From Eunapius fragilis (lineage: Eukaryota; Porifera; Demospongiae; Spongillida; Spongillidae), in NCBI GenBank assembly GCA_963681505.1, contig OY811978.1, positions 7,052,586 to 7,116,585 of the forward strand: a DNA stretch of 64,000 nucleotides, in the 5' to 3' direction. This document shows positions 55,101 through 63,289 of this stretch, piece after piece. The translations under genes were made by a program, and so were the position numbers. Numbering within the stretch: position 1 is the first letter of the stretch; each line of letters starts with the position of its first letter. Below the pieces are notes generated by a model. It did not search any database, was not told the origin of the DNA, and worked only from the letters and a program-made list of their open reading frames with translations.

Positions 55101-57028
55101 CGCTGATGGAATGGTGTTCTTCGAGGTCTCTGTCGAACTGGTTGTGCCTCTCCTGTGTGAATATGATGTTGCAGTACCTTTGTCTTTCCTATTTCCTTCT
55201 TCTGAGGAAACACTGCCTCGTACTTAACCAGCACATCAAACACCCGCTTTCTCTCTTCTGGACTGAATCCTGCAGCAATCCTTTGGGCTATCTCCCAGAG
55301 TTTTTCCTCCTTCTCTGGAGTAATCCTTGACTTTGTAGGTTTTGTACAGAAAGGCTCGCCACATTCTTCCATGGTCAAGGATCCAACAGTCACCCCTTCA
55401 CTGCTCTTCAGTAGCTCCATCCTAGCTAAAGAGTCTCCACAGTACACCGTTATCGCCTCACAACTGGAATTCATCAGACGCACCGGTACTGTTCCATTCT
55501 TTGGTATGACTAGAGCATTTGCAACCTGGATCGCCGCCTTCTTGGACATACTTGTCGAGTCTATCAGCCAAGGCCCTTGCTCCAAATCTCTCCCAACTAG
55601 TCCACAAACATCCACTTCATGCAAGGGTGGTATTTTGATGGTATTCCTTAATGTGATACAGGCTGTGGTGTACTTCTTTACCTGATCACGCTTTGGAGCC
55701 TTTCCTTCCAGTGGCAGAGTCATGCCTGGTTTACTCCTGACCACAATTTTCCCCTCAGCAGGGTCCAACACACAACCATTCAGTACAATGAAATCCATTC
55801 CCAAGAGCGCCTCCATAGGTAATCCTTCCACAACAATCACTGGATGTGTGAACTCTCCATTCCCAAGTCTAATTGATGCCACCTTCATTCCTACAACTCT
55901 CATGGGATGCCCAGATGCATCAATAAGCTTTTCCGTTCCTCCCCATGCATCCAGCTCTCCACCTTCCGATTCCTCCCACACATCTCTCCGCACAACAGAC
56001 ACGTCCGCTCCTGTATCTACTAAAAAACTGACGGGTACATTCGCCAGATAGCCTTGGATAAAACAATTTCCAGGACCTTTACTGGGAATTGTCAGCACTC
56101 GACTCCTTCCATTACCGGGTACCTCACATACCTGTCTAGCCCCCCCTATGACTCTGTAAGGGTAATCAGAACGCTCATCTTTTGACATGACCTCATTAAA
56201 TTTATTAGTCCTACAGTTCCTAGCAATGTGGCCATGCCGCCCGCACTTAAAGCAACCTTTTCTTTTTGTGGCTCGACCACTGCGTGCTGATTCTAGTTGC
56301 CGCAGGCGATTTTCATGTTCACTCAGTGAGCTCTTCATACTTGCAAAACTAAGCTCTTGGGAGGCTTTAAGACCCGCTATCCCTTCAGCTAGCGTCTGAA
56401 TGCTCTTGGCTAGGTCTGTTCCCTGTGAAGGTAGCCCCCTATCAACATTAACAGGAGCACTCACGTGGACGGTTCGTCTGTGCACAGCCTGGTTGATGCA
56501 TTCTAGCCTGATTGCCTCTTGTACCGCTTCATCAAGTGTTTTAGGCCCACTCCTACGAACTCCTATTGCGAGATCACTGTCCTCTTCAAGTAGCACGAGA
56601 AATCGGGACATGGCAAACCCACTGGCCAGATCCTCTGATTCTGGGTTTGCTCGTGTAGCGAGCTCCTTCAAGTTCTCTGCCACGGAGGCCCAGTCCTCTC
56701 CTTTTTTCCTTTGGTAGGCCCACAGCTTCTCCTGGTATACTAGCCTCTTCGCCTCTGGTTCAAACCTACGAGTTAGGGCTTCGACAGTTGTCTCGAAGTT
56801 TTTTCGAGTGTCTGGATCCAGCGTTTCTAGCGTCAGAGCTGCTTGTCCCGTCAGTTTACAGTCCAGCCAAATTTGTTGTTCCGCTTCGTCCCAATCATAC
56901 ATCTCCGCGAGCCCTTTAAACTTTCGGAGCCATGTGTGCCAGTCCCCAGCACCGGAGTACTCGGACGGCTGCGCGACCGGACCACGCTTCTTTACGTTCC
57001 CGGTATTCGGAGTGTCTTGCGATGCCAT
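52133..57028 (-). CDS. Intact Ty3/gypsy gag-pol polyprotein
   Basis: A single uninterrupted 1631-codon frame without gag-pol frameshift or stop. Gag capsid covers about residues 1-250, with a zinc knuckle at 259-272 (CFKCGRHGHIARNC). The aspartic protease has VDTGAD at 337-342. The reverse transcriptase has CVDFRKLN near 683-690, FGLCNAPATFQRLM near 754-766 and catalytic YLDD at 782-785. RNase H has DTDAS at 929-933 and TDHGS at 996-1000. Integrase has a His/Cys zinc region (H1165 to C1205), catalytic D1234, D1294 and E1330 (exact D-x35-E), and a C-terminal GPF at 1473-1475. The order protease-RT-RNase H-integrase defines Ty3/gypsy. The last 120 residues are acidic, without a chromodomain I can recognise. 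The ATG lies directly after the primer-binding site. All catalytic residues I can check are present, so the element may be active. Confidence 0.95.
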   Translation of the reverse strand: MASQDTPNTGNVKKRGPVAQPSEYSGAGDWHTWLRKFKGLAEMYDWDEAEQQIWLDCKLTGQAALTLETLDPDTRKNFETTVEALTRRFEPEAKRLVYQEKLWAYQRKKGEDWASVAENLKELATRANPESEDLASGFAMSRFLVLLEEDSDLAIGVRRSGPKTLDEAVQEAIRLECINQAVHRRTVHVSAPVNVDRGLPSQGTDLAKSIQTLAEGIAGLKASQELSFASMKSSLSEHENRLRQLESARSGRATKRKGCFKCGRHGHIARNCRTNKFNEVMSKDERSDYPYRVIGGARQVCEVPGNGRSRVLTIPSKGPGNCFIQGYLANVPVSFLVDTGADVSVVRRDVWEESEGGELDAWGGTEKLIDASGHPMRVVGMKVASIRLGNGEFTHPVIVVEGLPMEALLGMDFIVLNGCVLDPAEGKIVVRSKPGMTLPLEGKAPKRDQVKKYTTACITLRNTIKIPPLHEVDVCGLVGRDLEQGPWLIDSTSMSKKAAIQVANALVIPKNGTVPVRLMNSSCEAITVYCGDSLARMELLKSSEGVTVGSLTMEECGEPFCTKPTKSRITPEKEEKLWEIAQRIAAGFSPEERKRVFDVLVKYEAVFPQKKEIGKTKVLQHHIHTGEAQPVRQRPRRTPFHQREESRKVLQDMLDKNIIQPSSSPLASPVVLVKKKDGSLRFCVDFRKLNSLTRKDAYALPRIDDTLNSLAGSKWFTTLDLASGYWQVKICPEDKEKTAFCTQDGHFEFNVMPFGLCNAPATFQRLMDVVLAGVQWSSCLVYLDDIIIMGRSFDEHLDNLSMVLSRLQAAGLTLNPDKCRFFQKKVLYLGHIVSEQGVTPDPEKSKVVTEWPTPTCLVELQGFLGLANYYRHFIHGYAEVAKPLHELSRKGSDFKWTSDCMSAFCALKTKLTSSPILAYPDSSKPFILDTDASNHSLGAVLSQIQDGKERVVCFDSRLLSKEERNYCVTRRELLAVVVFTNKFRHYLLGRPFRLRTDHGSLLWLHNFKEPEGQLARWIEKLQEFTYEIVHREGRSHNNADAMSRISCNNRKCPVHDGTAHTSGESAVVPIILPEAVSDMDVSSLQLQDKDIGPVLKRHKEGAKQPEVGQTKGFSSATRALFQQWMQLRLEEGVLYRQFENQDGTSNRLQLIVPKSLREEVLRQLHEGPCGGHFGEDKTLHRLRERFYWPGHQKDVINWCRTCRDCAARKGPAPKRRAPLTSIKVGSPLQIVAMDFLGPLVESEDGNRYILVVGDHFTKYMSAYAVPNQEAKTVARILVEEYFCQNGFPEQLHSDQGPQFESDVIAELCKTMSIQKTRTTPYHPSCNGEIERFNKTLCDILATALEGCHFTWDRHVKMACFAYNTSVHASTGYTPFYLMHGYEARLPVDLLCGTPQQENVSHSEYVAKVQKRMGQTFDKVREKTGQSQLRQKAFYDRRIHGERFNTGDLVWLWNPAVPRKKGFNCKKLHRSWQGPFEVIKQLSDVTYRIQHTAKRRQRQVVHFDRLKPCNPDVRLHKVSQPATTPQELRVSVQIPNTNPANPDAEEDTEDEMPLPHVREIEEKSEGGDVEMENAGQLPGQVEETDNIQEVLENEGSPAPDDLEEDAASPLEQRRYPVRERKEPDWFGNFVTH

Positions 57029-57046
57029 ATCCTGCCGACTACGCCA
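57029..57046 (-). other. Primer-binding site complementary to tRNA-Ser
   Basis: The minus strand reads TGGCGTAGTCGGCAGGAT one base after the 5' LTR. Its complement, ATCCTGCCGACTACG plus CCA, is the 3' end of the conserved animal tRNA-Ser whose acceptor stem begins GTAGTCG. All 18 bases match as I know that tRNA. Confidence 0.85.
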
Positions 57047-57047
57047 A

Positions 57048-57173
57048 TGTAAACCCCCGAACTACAACCGTTGACGACACACGAGTCTCCAAAATATTTC
57101 ACACGAAAAGGGACACACACCCAACACGCATGCGCAATACATTACATCATTATTATTTGCCCAGCCTATTACA
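57048..57173 (-). repeat. 5' LTR of the intact Ty3/gypsy element
   Basis: 126 bp, identical by eye to 51970-52095, followed by GTAA (57174-57177), which gives a 4-bp target duplication with 51966-51969. An LTR this short must hold promoter and polyadenylation signals compactly; no TATA box is obvious. Confidence 0.95.
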
Positions 57174-57364
57174 GTAATATAGAGCGATTCTTTCCGCAGT
57201 TATTTTGATTCGTGCTCTATTATTAGTACTCATCAAGGTTGAATGCACCTTGCTGCAAGACCATATATTGCAAATTTAAAATTTAAATTTTAACAAAGAA
57301 ACTAAGCCGGCGCATGTAACGTACAATGCAAATCTGCGACGAAACACACTAGCTATAGCCGTAT

Positions 57365-57673
57365 AAATCCGCAAAACTACAATAGCCTGGAAATCAGAAC
57401 GTAACGGAGTGGCACGCATTTATTGGTTATGATTGTTTCCGTTTCTAATCCCCCTAAATGTACAATCTGTGGAATGTGTGCAAAACAATTTTTCGGTAAA
57501 TTTTAAGTGGTTCAAATAGCAAAGGAAACCGCATGCATGTAACAACACAGCCATTTAAATCCATAAGACTACAATAGCCTGGAAACCTGGCAGAATGTAA
57601 CGGAGTGTCACTCATTTATTGGTGTTGATTGCCTTAATTTCCAATCCCCGGCCCCCCTACATGTACAATTTGT
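57365..57673 (+). repeat. Direct repeat inside the hAT-like element
   Basis: Two copies of about 110 bp (57365-57473 and 57558-57673) share ACTACAATAGCCTGGAAA, GTAACGGAGTG, CATTTATTGGT and TGTACAAT-TGTGG. Confidence 0.8.
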
Positions 57674-57999
57674 GGAAAAATTGGAATGCGCACCACAAAA
57701 TTTTTCGCGCGCTTCGCGCGCGCCCCTCCTCCTCATCAATTATTCATGTAGGACCCCCCCCCTCGCCAAAATCCTGCACCCGCCCCTGCCTAACAGCTTA
57801 CAAAACTACGCCATTCTGAGGATGTTGAGCTCACGTGATTTCCGGTCGGATCCAAGTGCCTTTTATGAGCACGGCCTGCGCCACTATTAACGTGGCGTCT
57901 CCTCCTTTAAACGCTGCCCTAACCTAAACTACACAGACGCCGACGTATTGTGTGCACGCGTGTGTGATTATGTATACTTGTGAGGTTGATATATAAATT

Positions 58000-58110
58000 C
58001 GAATCGATGTTAATTAATTTATCGATATGACGGTATGTAGGCGATTATTTATTATCGATTATCGCCTTGCGGGTCTCGATAAACAAGGATAATCGAGGCC
58101 TATCGATACC
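58000..58110. repeat. ATCGATTA-rich cluster
   Basis: ATTTATCGATATGACGG, CGATTATTTATTATCGATTA, CGATAAACAAGGATAATCGA and TATCGATACCAAGGCCTA; counterpart of 42440-42545. Confidence 0.5.
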
Positions 58111-58199
58111 AAGGCCTAGTCCCGCGCTACGTTCTAATTGAAATGTATGGCGCACGTGCGCGGTTTCCAATCCTATCTATGGTGTAACAAAGTCTTCAA

Positions 58200-58640
58200 T
58201 ACAATCCTGTGCCCATGAATGGTTATCTTGGACCTAGCCTTAGAAGAGGGTAGACAAACTCGCCCAGCAGACATCCTGGTCCAGAGCTGGGAGTTTGGCA
58301 AGCCGGCAGCAATGCTTGGATTTCACCGTCACATCACCGCTACTTTAAATGAAGCGAGTGTGACGGCTGGATCCACTACGTCGGTTGCTGAAGCCCGCAA
58401 GCATGCCTCCAACGATGCAAAATGCAACCGTTTGGGCTGGGTCTGCATCCCTTAGCGTGGAGACATACGGGTGTTGGGGAGACGAAGCCATTAAGTGTCT
58501 CGACAGACTTGCGGCACGTACGTATCGCCACTCGCACGGCTCATTCCAAGTCTTCGGCTGTGTCGGCTCTGTACTGTAGGCTCAGCATCGTCCTGGTGAG
58601 AGCCAATGTAAGGGCCATAATAGCTAGGTCTTCCACAGTT
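58200..58640 (+). pseudogene. RLE non-LTR element, C-terminal fragment
   Basis: The plus strand reads ACPADILV-type RPADILVQSWEFGKPAAM, then AEARKHASNDAKCNRLGWVC, then in another frame VETYGCWGDEA. This is the PD-(D/E)xK-like end of the family seen at 24840-26274. Everything upstream is absent, so it is a strongly 5'-truncated, frame-damaged copy, perhaps the start of the series of relics continuing to 62.1 kb. Confidence 0.65.
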
Positions 58641-58999
58641 TATTGACTCCTGGTGTCTTAATTAAGGTTTATCTTGTATATTGTATGTATTATGATATAA
58701 TTATAATTATATATATTAAAATAAATTATTCACAATAATAATTATCTTCAACCTAGTCTACAGAGATGCTGTCCTCCAAGAAAATCAGTTCCCCTGTGTC
58801 AGGTGGGGCATGGCGAAGGAGATTGCTGCACAGATTAGGACAACAACCAAAGGAAACAAAAAAGGACCTAAGGGTTACCCCTGGTGCACTTGAGGCATGA
58901 GGGCAGGTGAGGGAGGATGGATGCCTGATCCCCAGCATAGGCCCACAAGTGGCTGTTTCTCTGCTTCGTCTTTGTGGTAGCTTTATCCATTTAAACAAC

Positions 59000-60030
59000 C
59001 TGGTTTGCTCTGCACCCAATGCCTAGCACTGGATGCCCTTTCACTTTTCAATGAAGATGTTCAAAAATGTTTCATTAAATATGTCGGTTTCAGTGTCAGA
59101 CAGTGTATGGAGTCAGACCCAACTCATTCCCAAGAAGGGAAGCCTGGGCTTACGTCTCCTCCCTCATCATGCCAGCTCAGCAGCCTTTGTTGCCTCAGTG
59201 TGTTTATCAGGTTTTTGGACCCCATCTGGCGAATGAAAGCTCTTAGGCATTAAAACACTCAACTTTCCCACCCCTTCCTCGATCCTTCATACAGTCAGAC
59301 AAAAGTCCTCTCTCTTCCAAGGTTGATAATTTTTCCTTCTAGCTTCTTCCTGTTTGGCTGACAAGGCTAAAGTCTCTCAGTCTCAGCTGCCTGTGCAGCT
59401 TCATAATTGGCTTTCAGTCACTCCCTTCTCATCACTTGGCATGCACTTTGACCCATTGGTGTTCCAATTTGTGGTTAAGTGGTGGTTTGGGATTGATTTT
59501 TCTCTGAGCTCCTTGTGCATCTTCTCATCTTAGACCCTCATGTCATCGTGTCCTAACATTCAAGTAAGGGGCGATACCATCTTATGTCACAATGCTCTAC
59601 GGGACACCCTCTACACTTTCTCCATCTCTTCGCAGGTCTCTAGAGGCTGGTTCTTGGTTCTACCCAGCCTGGTGTTCCTATTTTCAGAAGCCTCCAGCAC
59701 TGCCACAGCTGTAGCTCCCATTTCAGCAAGAGTTGAAGGTTTAGTGGAGAGACACAGAGATGACTTCCCCAGATCCAAATCTAGACCAGGATGTTGATGG
59801 GCCTGGAATGTGGCTAACGATGCCAAGTGTATTGAACTGGGTAGGCTTCCAATTCCTCCCATTGTGAACTCTTATGGTGCTTGGGGGGCTGAGGCTAAAG
59901 GCTTCCTCCATAGGCTCATCTCTAGGCTGGCAATTATTTTGCACACTACCAAAACCTTTACTATCATTTGTCTTATATTCAGCTCTGAGCTTGTGCCTGC
60001 AGAGGGCAAATGTCAGACCCATTTGTCATA
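59000..60030 (+). pseudogene. RLE non-LTR element, second truncated copy
   Basis: In shifting plus-strand frames one reads ALDALSLFNEDVQKCF, then QFVVKWWFGIDFSL, then RGDTILCHNALRDTLYTFS, then NVANDAKCIELG and VNSYGAWGAEAKGFLHRL, in the same order as the last third of the 24840 and 60130 copies. At least four frames are used and parts are missing. It faces the minus-strand copy that begins about 100 bp to the right. Confidence 0.65.
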
Positions 60031-60129
60031 GACTTGTAGCTTGTTAATTGATAATATCTGTGTTTTGGTGTTCTTCATAACCAATTGATTATAAAAATTA
60101 ATAAACCAGATCGAAGCTTAGAGATTGCT

Positions 60130-62113
60130 GACAAGTAAATACTTATGTATTCTAATGAAGGCAAAAGCAGCATAGTAACATCAGGGGGTGGCATGCCCAG
60201 GTACTGCCTGCTTCAAGTTGTCCCCCGATACATGCCAGCTTGCACAATTCCCAAAATGTGTCGCACAGAGCATTGTGCCTTACAATTAGATCACCACCAC
60301 TTTACACGTGAGAGCGTGATGACCCAGGGGATCTAGGGCATGTGAAGGACAAAGGGAACAACGGGCATTTTGAGAGGTGTCCATTCCAAGCCACCATTTA
60401 AGAGCCACCTGGAATTCGGGCAGCTCCAGGTCTAAGTTGAGCTGGGGTGTGGGCATACTGAGAGCCAAGCTGAGGCATGGGGGGATGACACAGAGAGGAG
60501 ACGGGCACGCTGTGCCAGTGAAGAAGCCAGGTCTAACAACATCCTCAGCTGCTGGTCCTCAATCTTGGATGACAAGATCCTCTGGCGTGGTGGGGCCTCA
60601 AGAATGTCCTGGACACTTACAGCCTCAGATCCCCCAATGATATGGTTGAGGTCATCGATGAACTGCTCCAAATGGTGGTTCGCTGCAAGGACGATTTCTG
60701 ACTGACTAATGGACGCGATGAAGCAGGCATTCGAATAGTGGTAATGACTTCGAAGACCCAGGCCTCCTCTACTAGGGCTCAGCTGTGCCTGGTGCCAGAC
60801 AACGTCTGAGGCATCCACGCTAGTACATTACGTGAAGCAGTGCCGGATGTCTGAGTCAAATAGGCTTAGAGCTTCAGCCACCAGGGAGGGAGCTAGGAGT
60901 TCATCTGGCCAGGTGTACCAATTTTCAGAAGCTACCACAGGAGCGTAGCAACAAATATGCAACCTGGGGGTCTTTGGGACTAATCTGCTGCAACCTGGAA
61001 AGCAGACCACGAACTTTGGATCACGATGTATTTTGCGCAGAAAATCAGGTCTCTGATTGGAGCACCCAGAAGCACCAAGTTCGGTGTGTTGGACCTTTTC
61101 ATCTGCCCTGGAAAGGAATTCAAATTGCATTTACTAAAGAGCTCACACTTTGGGTCTTTGATGAACAGGCCTAAGTGGGGACCCTGTTCTTTAATAATTG
61201 CTATCACTCTGGCCATTGCATCCCTTGTACCAGCTACTACCCCGTCATCCATATACCATTTGTGGTACAACAAATGGGACGCCTCTTCATCTGAGGCTAA
61301 GGTGGCTACCAACTTGTGCAGGACTAAGCAAAAGAAGAGGGACCCCAAAGGGTCCCTTTCTGCACACCTGTCTCGGAGGATATAGTGCCCAAGTTGTGAA
61401 AGAGCATTGGGTGTTGACTGTAGCACCAAGATGCCCATGGTTGTAACTCTAGGAAGTGTGTGTGGCATTCTTCAAGTAATGCCTGGCATGAGACAATATT
61501 GAAGGCATTCAGGAAGTCGATTTTCAGGGTGACGAAATATTCGTCATTCCAGTGCCTTTCAATACAATCCCTCAATCCGTGAATGGTTATCTCAGACCCC
61601 CTAGGCAAGCTACATCTGTTTGGTACCCCTCAAAATATTCTGCTGCCTTTGCCTCTGTTAGAGTGCAAAGGCATTTGCTAGTTAACCGTCTCAGTACTTC
61701 ACCCACTGCGATTGGCCGGATATCTTGGGGACCATTGGGTATGTCTTTGATGAGAGCAACGAGGCTGCCACCTGCTAAGAATTTGGCGACTTCTATCGGC
61801 GCACGTCCAAAGCCAGGAGACACACTACCTCTCTCAGTGAAGGACATATTGGAGTTGGAAGGCGAACTTCTGCGGCGTTCAATAAGTGCTGTATGCGTAG
61901 TCCTGAAGGACCACATGCAGAGGCTTTAGGGAAAGATCTCAACACTGAAAGCAAATAATCGAAACCCTGAGGAATTGTGTTGTTTTCTGTAGCCACGAGA
62001 GCAGGAGGGACTGGGACGGGACCTTGAGGGTGCTTGTCAAGCAGCAGTTGAAAGGTAGAATCGTTATTTGGCGCAATGCCAGAAGAAGTAAGTACCTGAC
62101 ATGCTTGACCCAA
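60130..62113 (-). pseudogene. RLE non-LTR reverse transcriptase, longest copy
   Basis: Minus-strand order: from 62113 an N-terminal region with FPKASACGPSGLRIQHLLNA; from 61916 the fingers (VAKFLAGGSLVALIKD, RPIAVGEVLRRLTSKC); from 61608 the palm (TLKIDFLNAFNIVS, PWASWCYSQHPMLF); a frameshift at about 61380 in the QKGDPLG motif; the catalytic WYMDDGVVAG at about 61240-61258; LGLFIKDPKCELFS and VLLGAPI; then RGGLGLRSH, VALKWWLGMD and a Cys-Cys-His-Cys cluster (CSLC to HHALTC) at about 60330. RHNAL-type residues follow to about 60130. The endonuclease core is missing. Seven frame segments show it is dead. Confidence 0.8.
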
Positions 62114-62221
62114 CGAACCTTCCCTAGCTAGTGCGATGGCTTTGACGTTTTGGACTTATTGAATGCACTAAAATTTTCACTAAATTCAATTAAGACAAAA
62201 GGCAACAATAAACGGACGACC

Positions 62222-62375
62222 TAGCTAATACGGTCCTTGCATTCTTTTTGACTAGAACAATGCTTGCTTTACGTACAGAGCCGACACCGCCGAAGAGCCG
62301 TGCAAGTGCAGTGAGTCTGCGAGATTTGTCTCCCCAAAACCGTATGTCTCCACAGCTAAATTTATTTATTTATTT
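62222..62375 (+). repeat. Segment related to 9827-9960, ending in (TTTA)n
   Basis: Shares TAGCTAA, ATGCT, TACAGAGCCGA, AGCCGAAGA-like and GAGCCGTGC with 9827-9960. Both end in TTTATTTATTTATTTA-type runs, as tails of retroposed sequences do. Confidence 0.5.
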
Positions 62376-62379
62376 ATTT

Positions 62380-62410
62380 ATCTGAAGGGGGGGGGGGGGG
62401 GGGGGGGGGA
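62380..62410 (+). repeat. Poly-G tract
   Basis: About 23 consecutive G in the intron next to the stem exon at 62452. The other two copies of this intron have only GGGGTGGGGGG here, so the run is a recent expansion. Confidence 0.9.
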
Positions 62411-62451
62411 GGGTGGACAGTACAATTGGGAATGAATCATGTCTATCTTAC

Positions 62452-62475
62452 CTGGAGTTGCTGTAGCTGTTGGAT
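62452..62475 (-). CDS. Candidate stem exon, copy 3 (24 bp)
   Basis: Minus-strand acceptor CATCTACAG and donor GTAAG enclose 24 bp in phase 1-1 coding D-PTATATP. It is 12 bp shorter than its neighbours because the donor falls after ACTCCAG. Confidence 0.5.
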
Positions 62476-62663
62476 CTGTAGATGAAAGCTGCTGTTATAC
62501 TTCAGAGCCATATGGTGGCAATGTCTGTTTATCAGTATAACTATTAAACTACCCATCAAACATGCATGTGTTCATTGCAACTAATTATCTTTGATGATTT
62601 ATGTTCTTTATTTGAGGGGTGGGGGGTGACAGTACAATTGGAAATAAATCATGTCTATCTTAC

Positions 62664-62699
62664 CGAGAGAATGAACTGGAGTTGTTGTAGCTGTTGGAT
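62664..62699 (-). CDS. Candidate stem exon, copy 2 (36 bp)
   Basis: Minus-strand acceptor CATCTATAG and donor GTAAGA, phase 1-1, coding PTATTTPVHSL. Thr/Pro-rich, like an O-glycosylated stalk. The surrounding 220-240 bp is also duplicated. Confidence 0.55.
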
Positions 62700-62904
62700 C
62701 TATAGATGAAAGCTGCTATTACTTCAGAGCCAAATGGTAGCAATGCCTTTTTATCAGTGTAATTATTAAACTACCCATCAAACATGTGTTCATATAAACT
62801 CATTGCAACTAATTATCTTTGATGATTTACGTTCTTTATTTGAGGGGTGGCGGGGGTGGGGTGGGGGTGACAGTAGAATTGGGAATAAATCATGTCTATC
62901 TTAC

Positions 62905-62940
62905 CGAGAGAATGAGCTGGAATAGTTGTAGCTGCTGCAT
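62905..62940 (-). CDS. Candidate stem exon, copy 1 (36 bp)
   Basis: Same borders and phase as the copy at 62664; codes AAATTIPAHSL. All differences keep the frame. It follows the FN3 exon in the sense direction, about 80 bp after its donor. Confidence 0.55.
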
Positions 62941-63020
62941 CTATAGATGAAAACTGCTATTACTTCAGAGCCAAATGGTGACATAGAGTGAATCTCAACA
63001 TGTATGGATCAACCACTCAC

Positions 63021-63275
63021 ATATTTTTTCAATTCTGGATGCAGTATTGGATCCTTGGCAGTTAATTGCTGTCACTGAAACATTGTACAAAGTGTCACTG
63101 GTCAGCCCAGTGAAGTTGTGCTCTAGAGGTCCATCAGCAAATATGGATACCACCGTGGAAGTGTCATTGATGCTGACATTGTAGCTGGAAGGAGCACCAC
63201 CAGTAGTAGGGGTCCAAGTCACTGTTATAATGTCTGATTTCACACTAACGTTCATCTTAGGAATACCTGGTGTCT
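63021..63275 (-). CDS. Fibronectin type III domain exon
   Basis: A 255-bp minus-strand exon, acceptor CTACAATGCAG and donor GTGAGTGG, phase 1-1. It encodes one near-complete FN3 domain: ETPGIPKMNVSVKSDIITVT with the B-strand Trp (TWTP), the C-strand YNVSIND, then LEHNFTGLTSDTLYNVSVTA with the conserved Tyr, and INCQGSNTAS. Four N-glycosylation sequons (NVS, NDT, NFT, NVS) support an extracellular location. A symmetrical phase-1 exon per domain is the classic arrangement of shuffled extracellular modules. Further exons presumably lie beyond the right edge. The protein is probably an adhesion or receptor molecule; the specific gene is not identifiable. Confidence 0.8.
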
Positions 63276-63289
63276 CTGCATTGTAGAGC

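Larger units (their letters stand above)
51707..57788. mobile_element. hAT-like element containing a Ty3/gypsy insertion
   Basis: The left end CAGTGGCGGATCC and right end (reverse complement CAGGGGCGGGTGC) are inverted. CCTA is repeated on both sides (51703-51706 and 57789-57792), and the tandem copy at about 51042 gives the empty site. Without the gypsy element it is about 880 bp, with G/C runs near both ends. No transposase was found. CAG-GGCGG ends resemble hAT, but the short apparent duplication leaves the superfamily uncertain. Confidence 0.7.
51206..57915 (+). repeat. Tandem duplication, unit 2, split by a transposon
   Basis: 51206-51706 and 57789-57915 together correspond to unit 1. 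They share CATATAAAAGGAGCTTGGAT (TATA box), ATGGCGACCTC, AACGCTACTATCAGCG, TAACAGCTTACAAAACTACG and TCACGTGATTTCCGG. The break at 51706/57789 is the insertion of the hAT-like element. In this copy the frame after the ATG runs to a different stop because of a small deletion. Confidence 0.8.

Noticed and set aside
52258-57074. Numerous plus- and minus-strand frames of 60-120 codons within the gypsy element
   Set aside because: They overlap the 1631-codon gag-pol frame in other phases and have no independent motifs.
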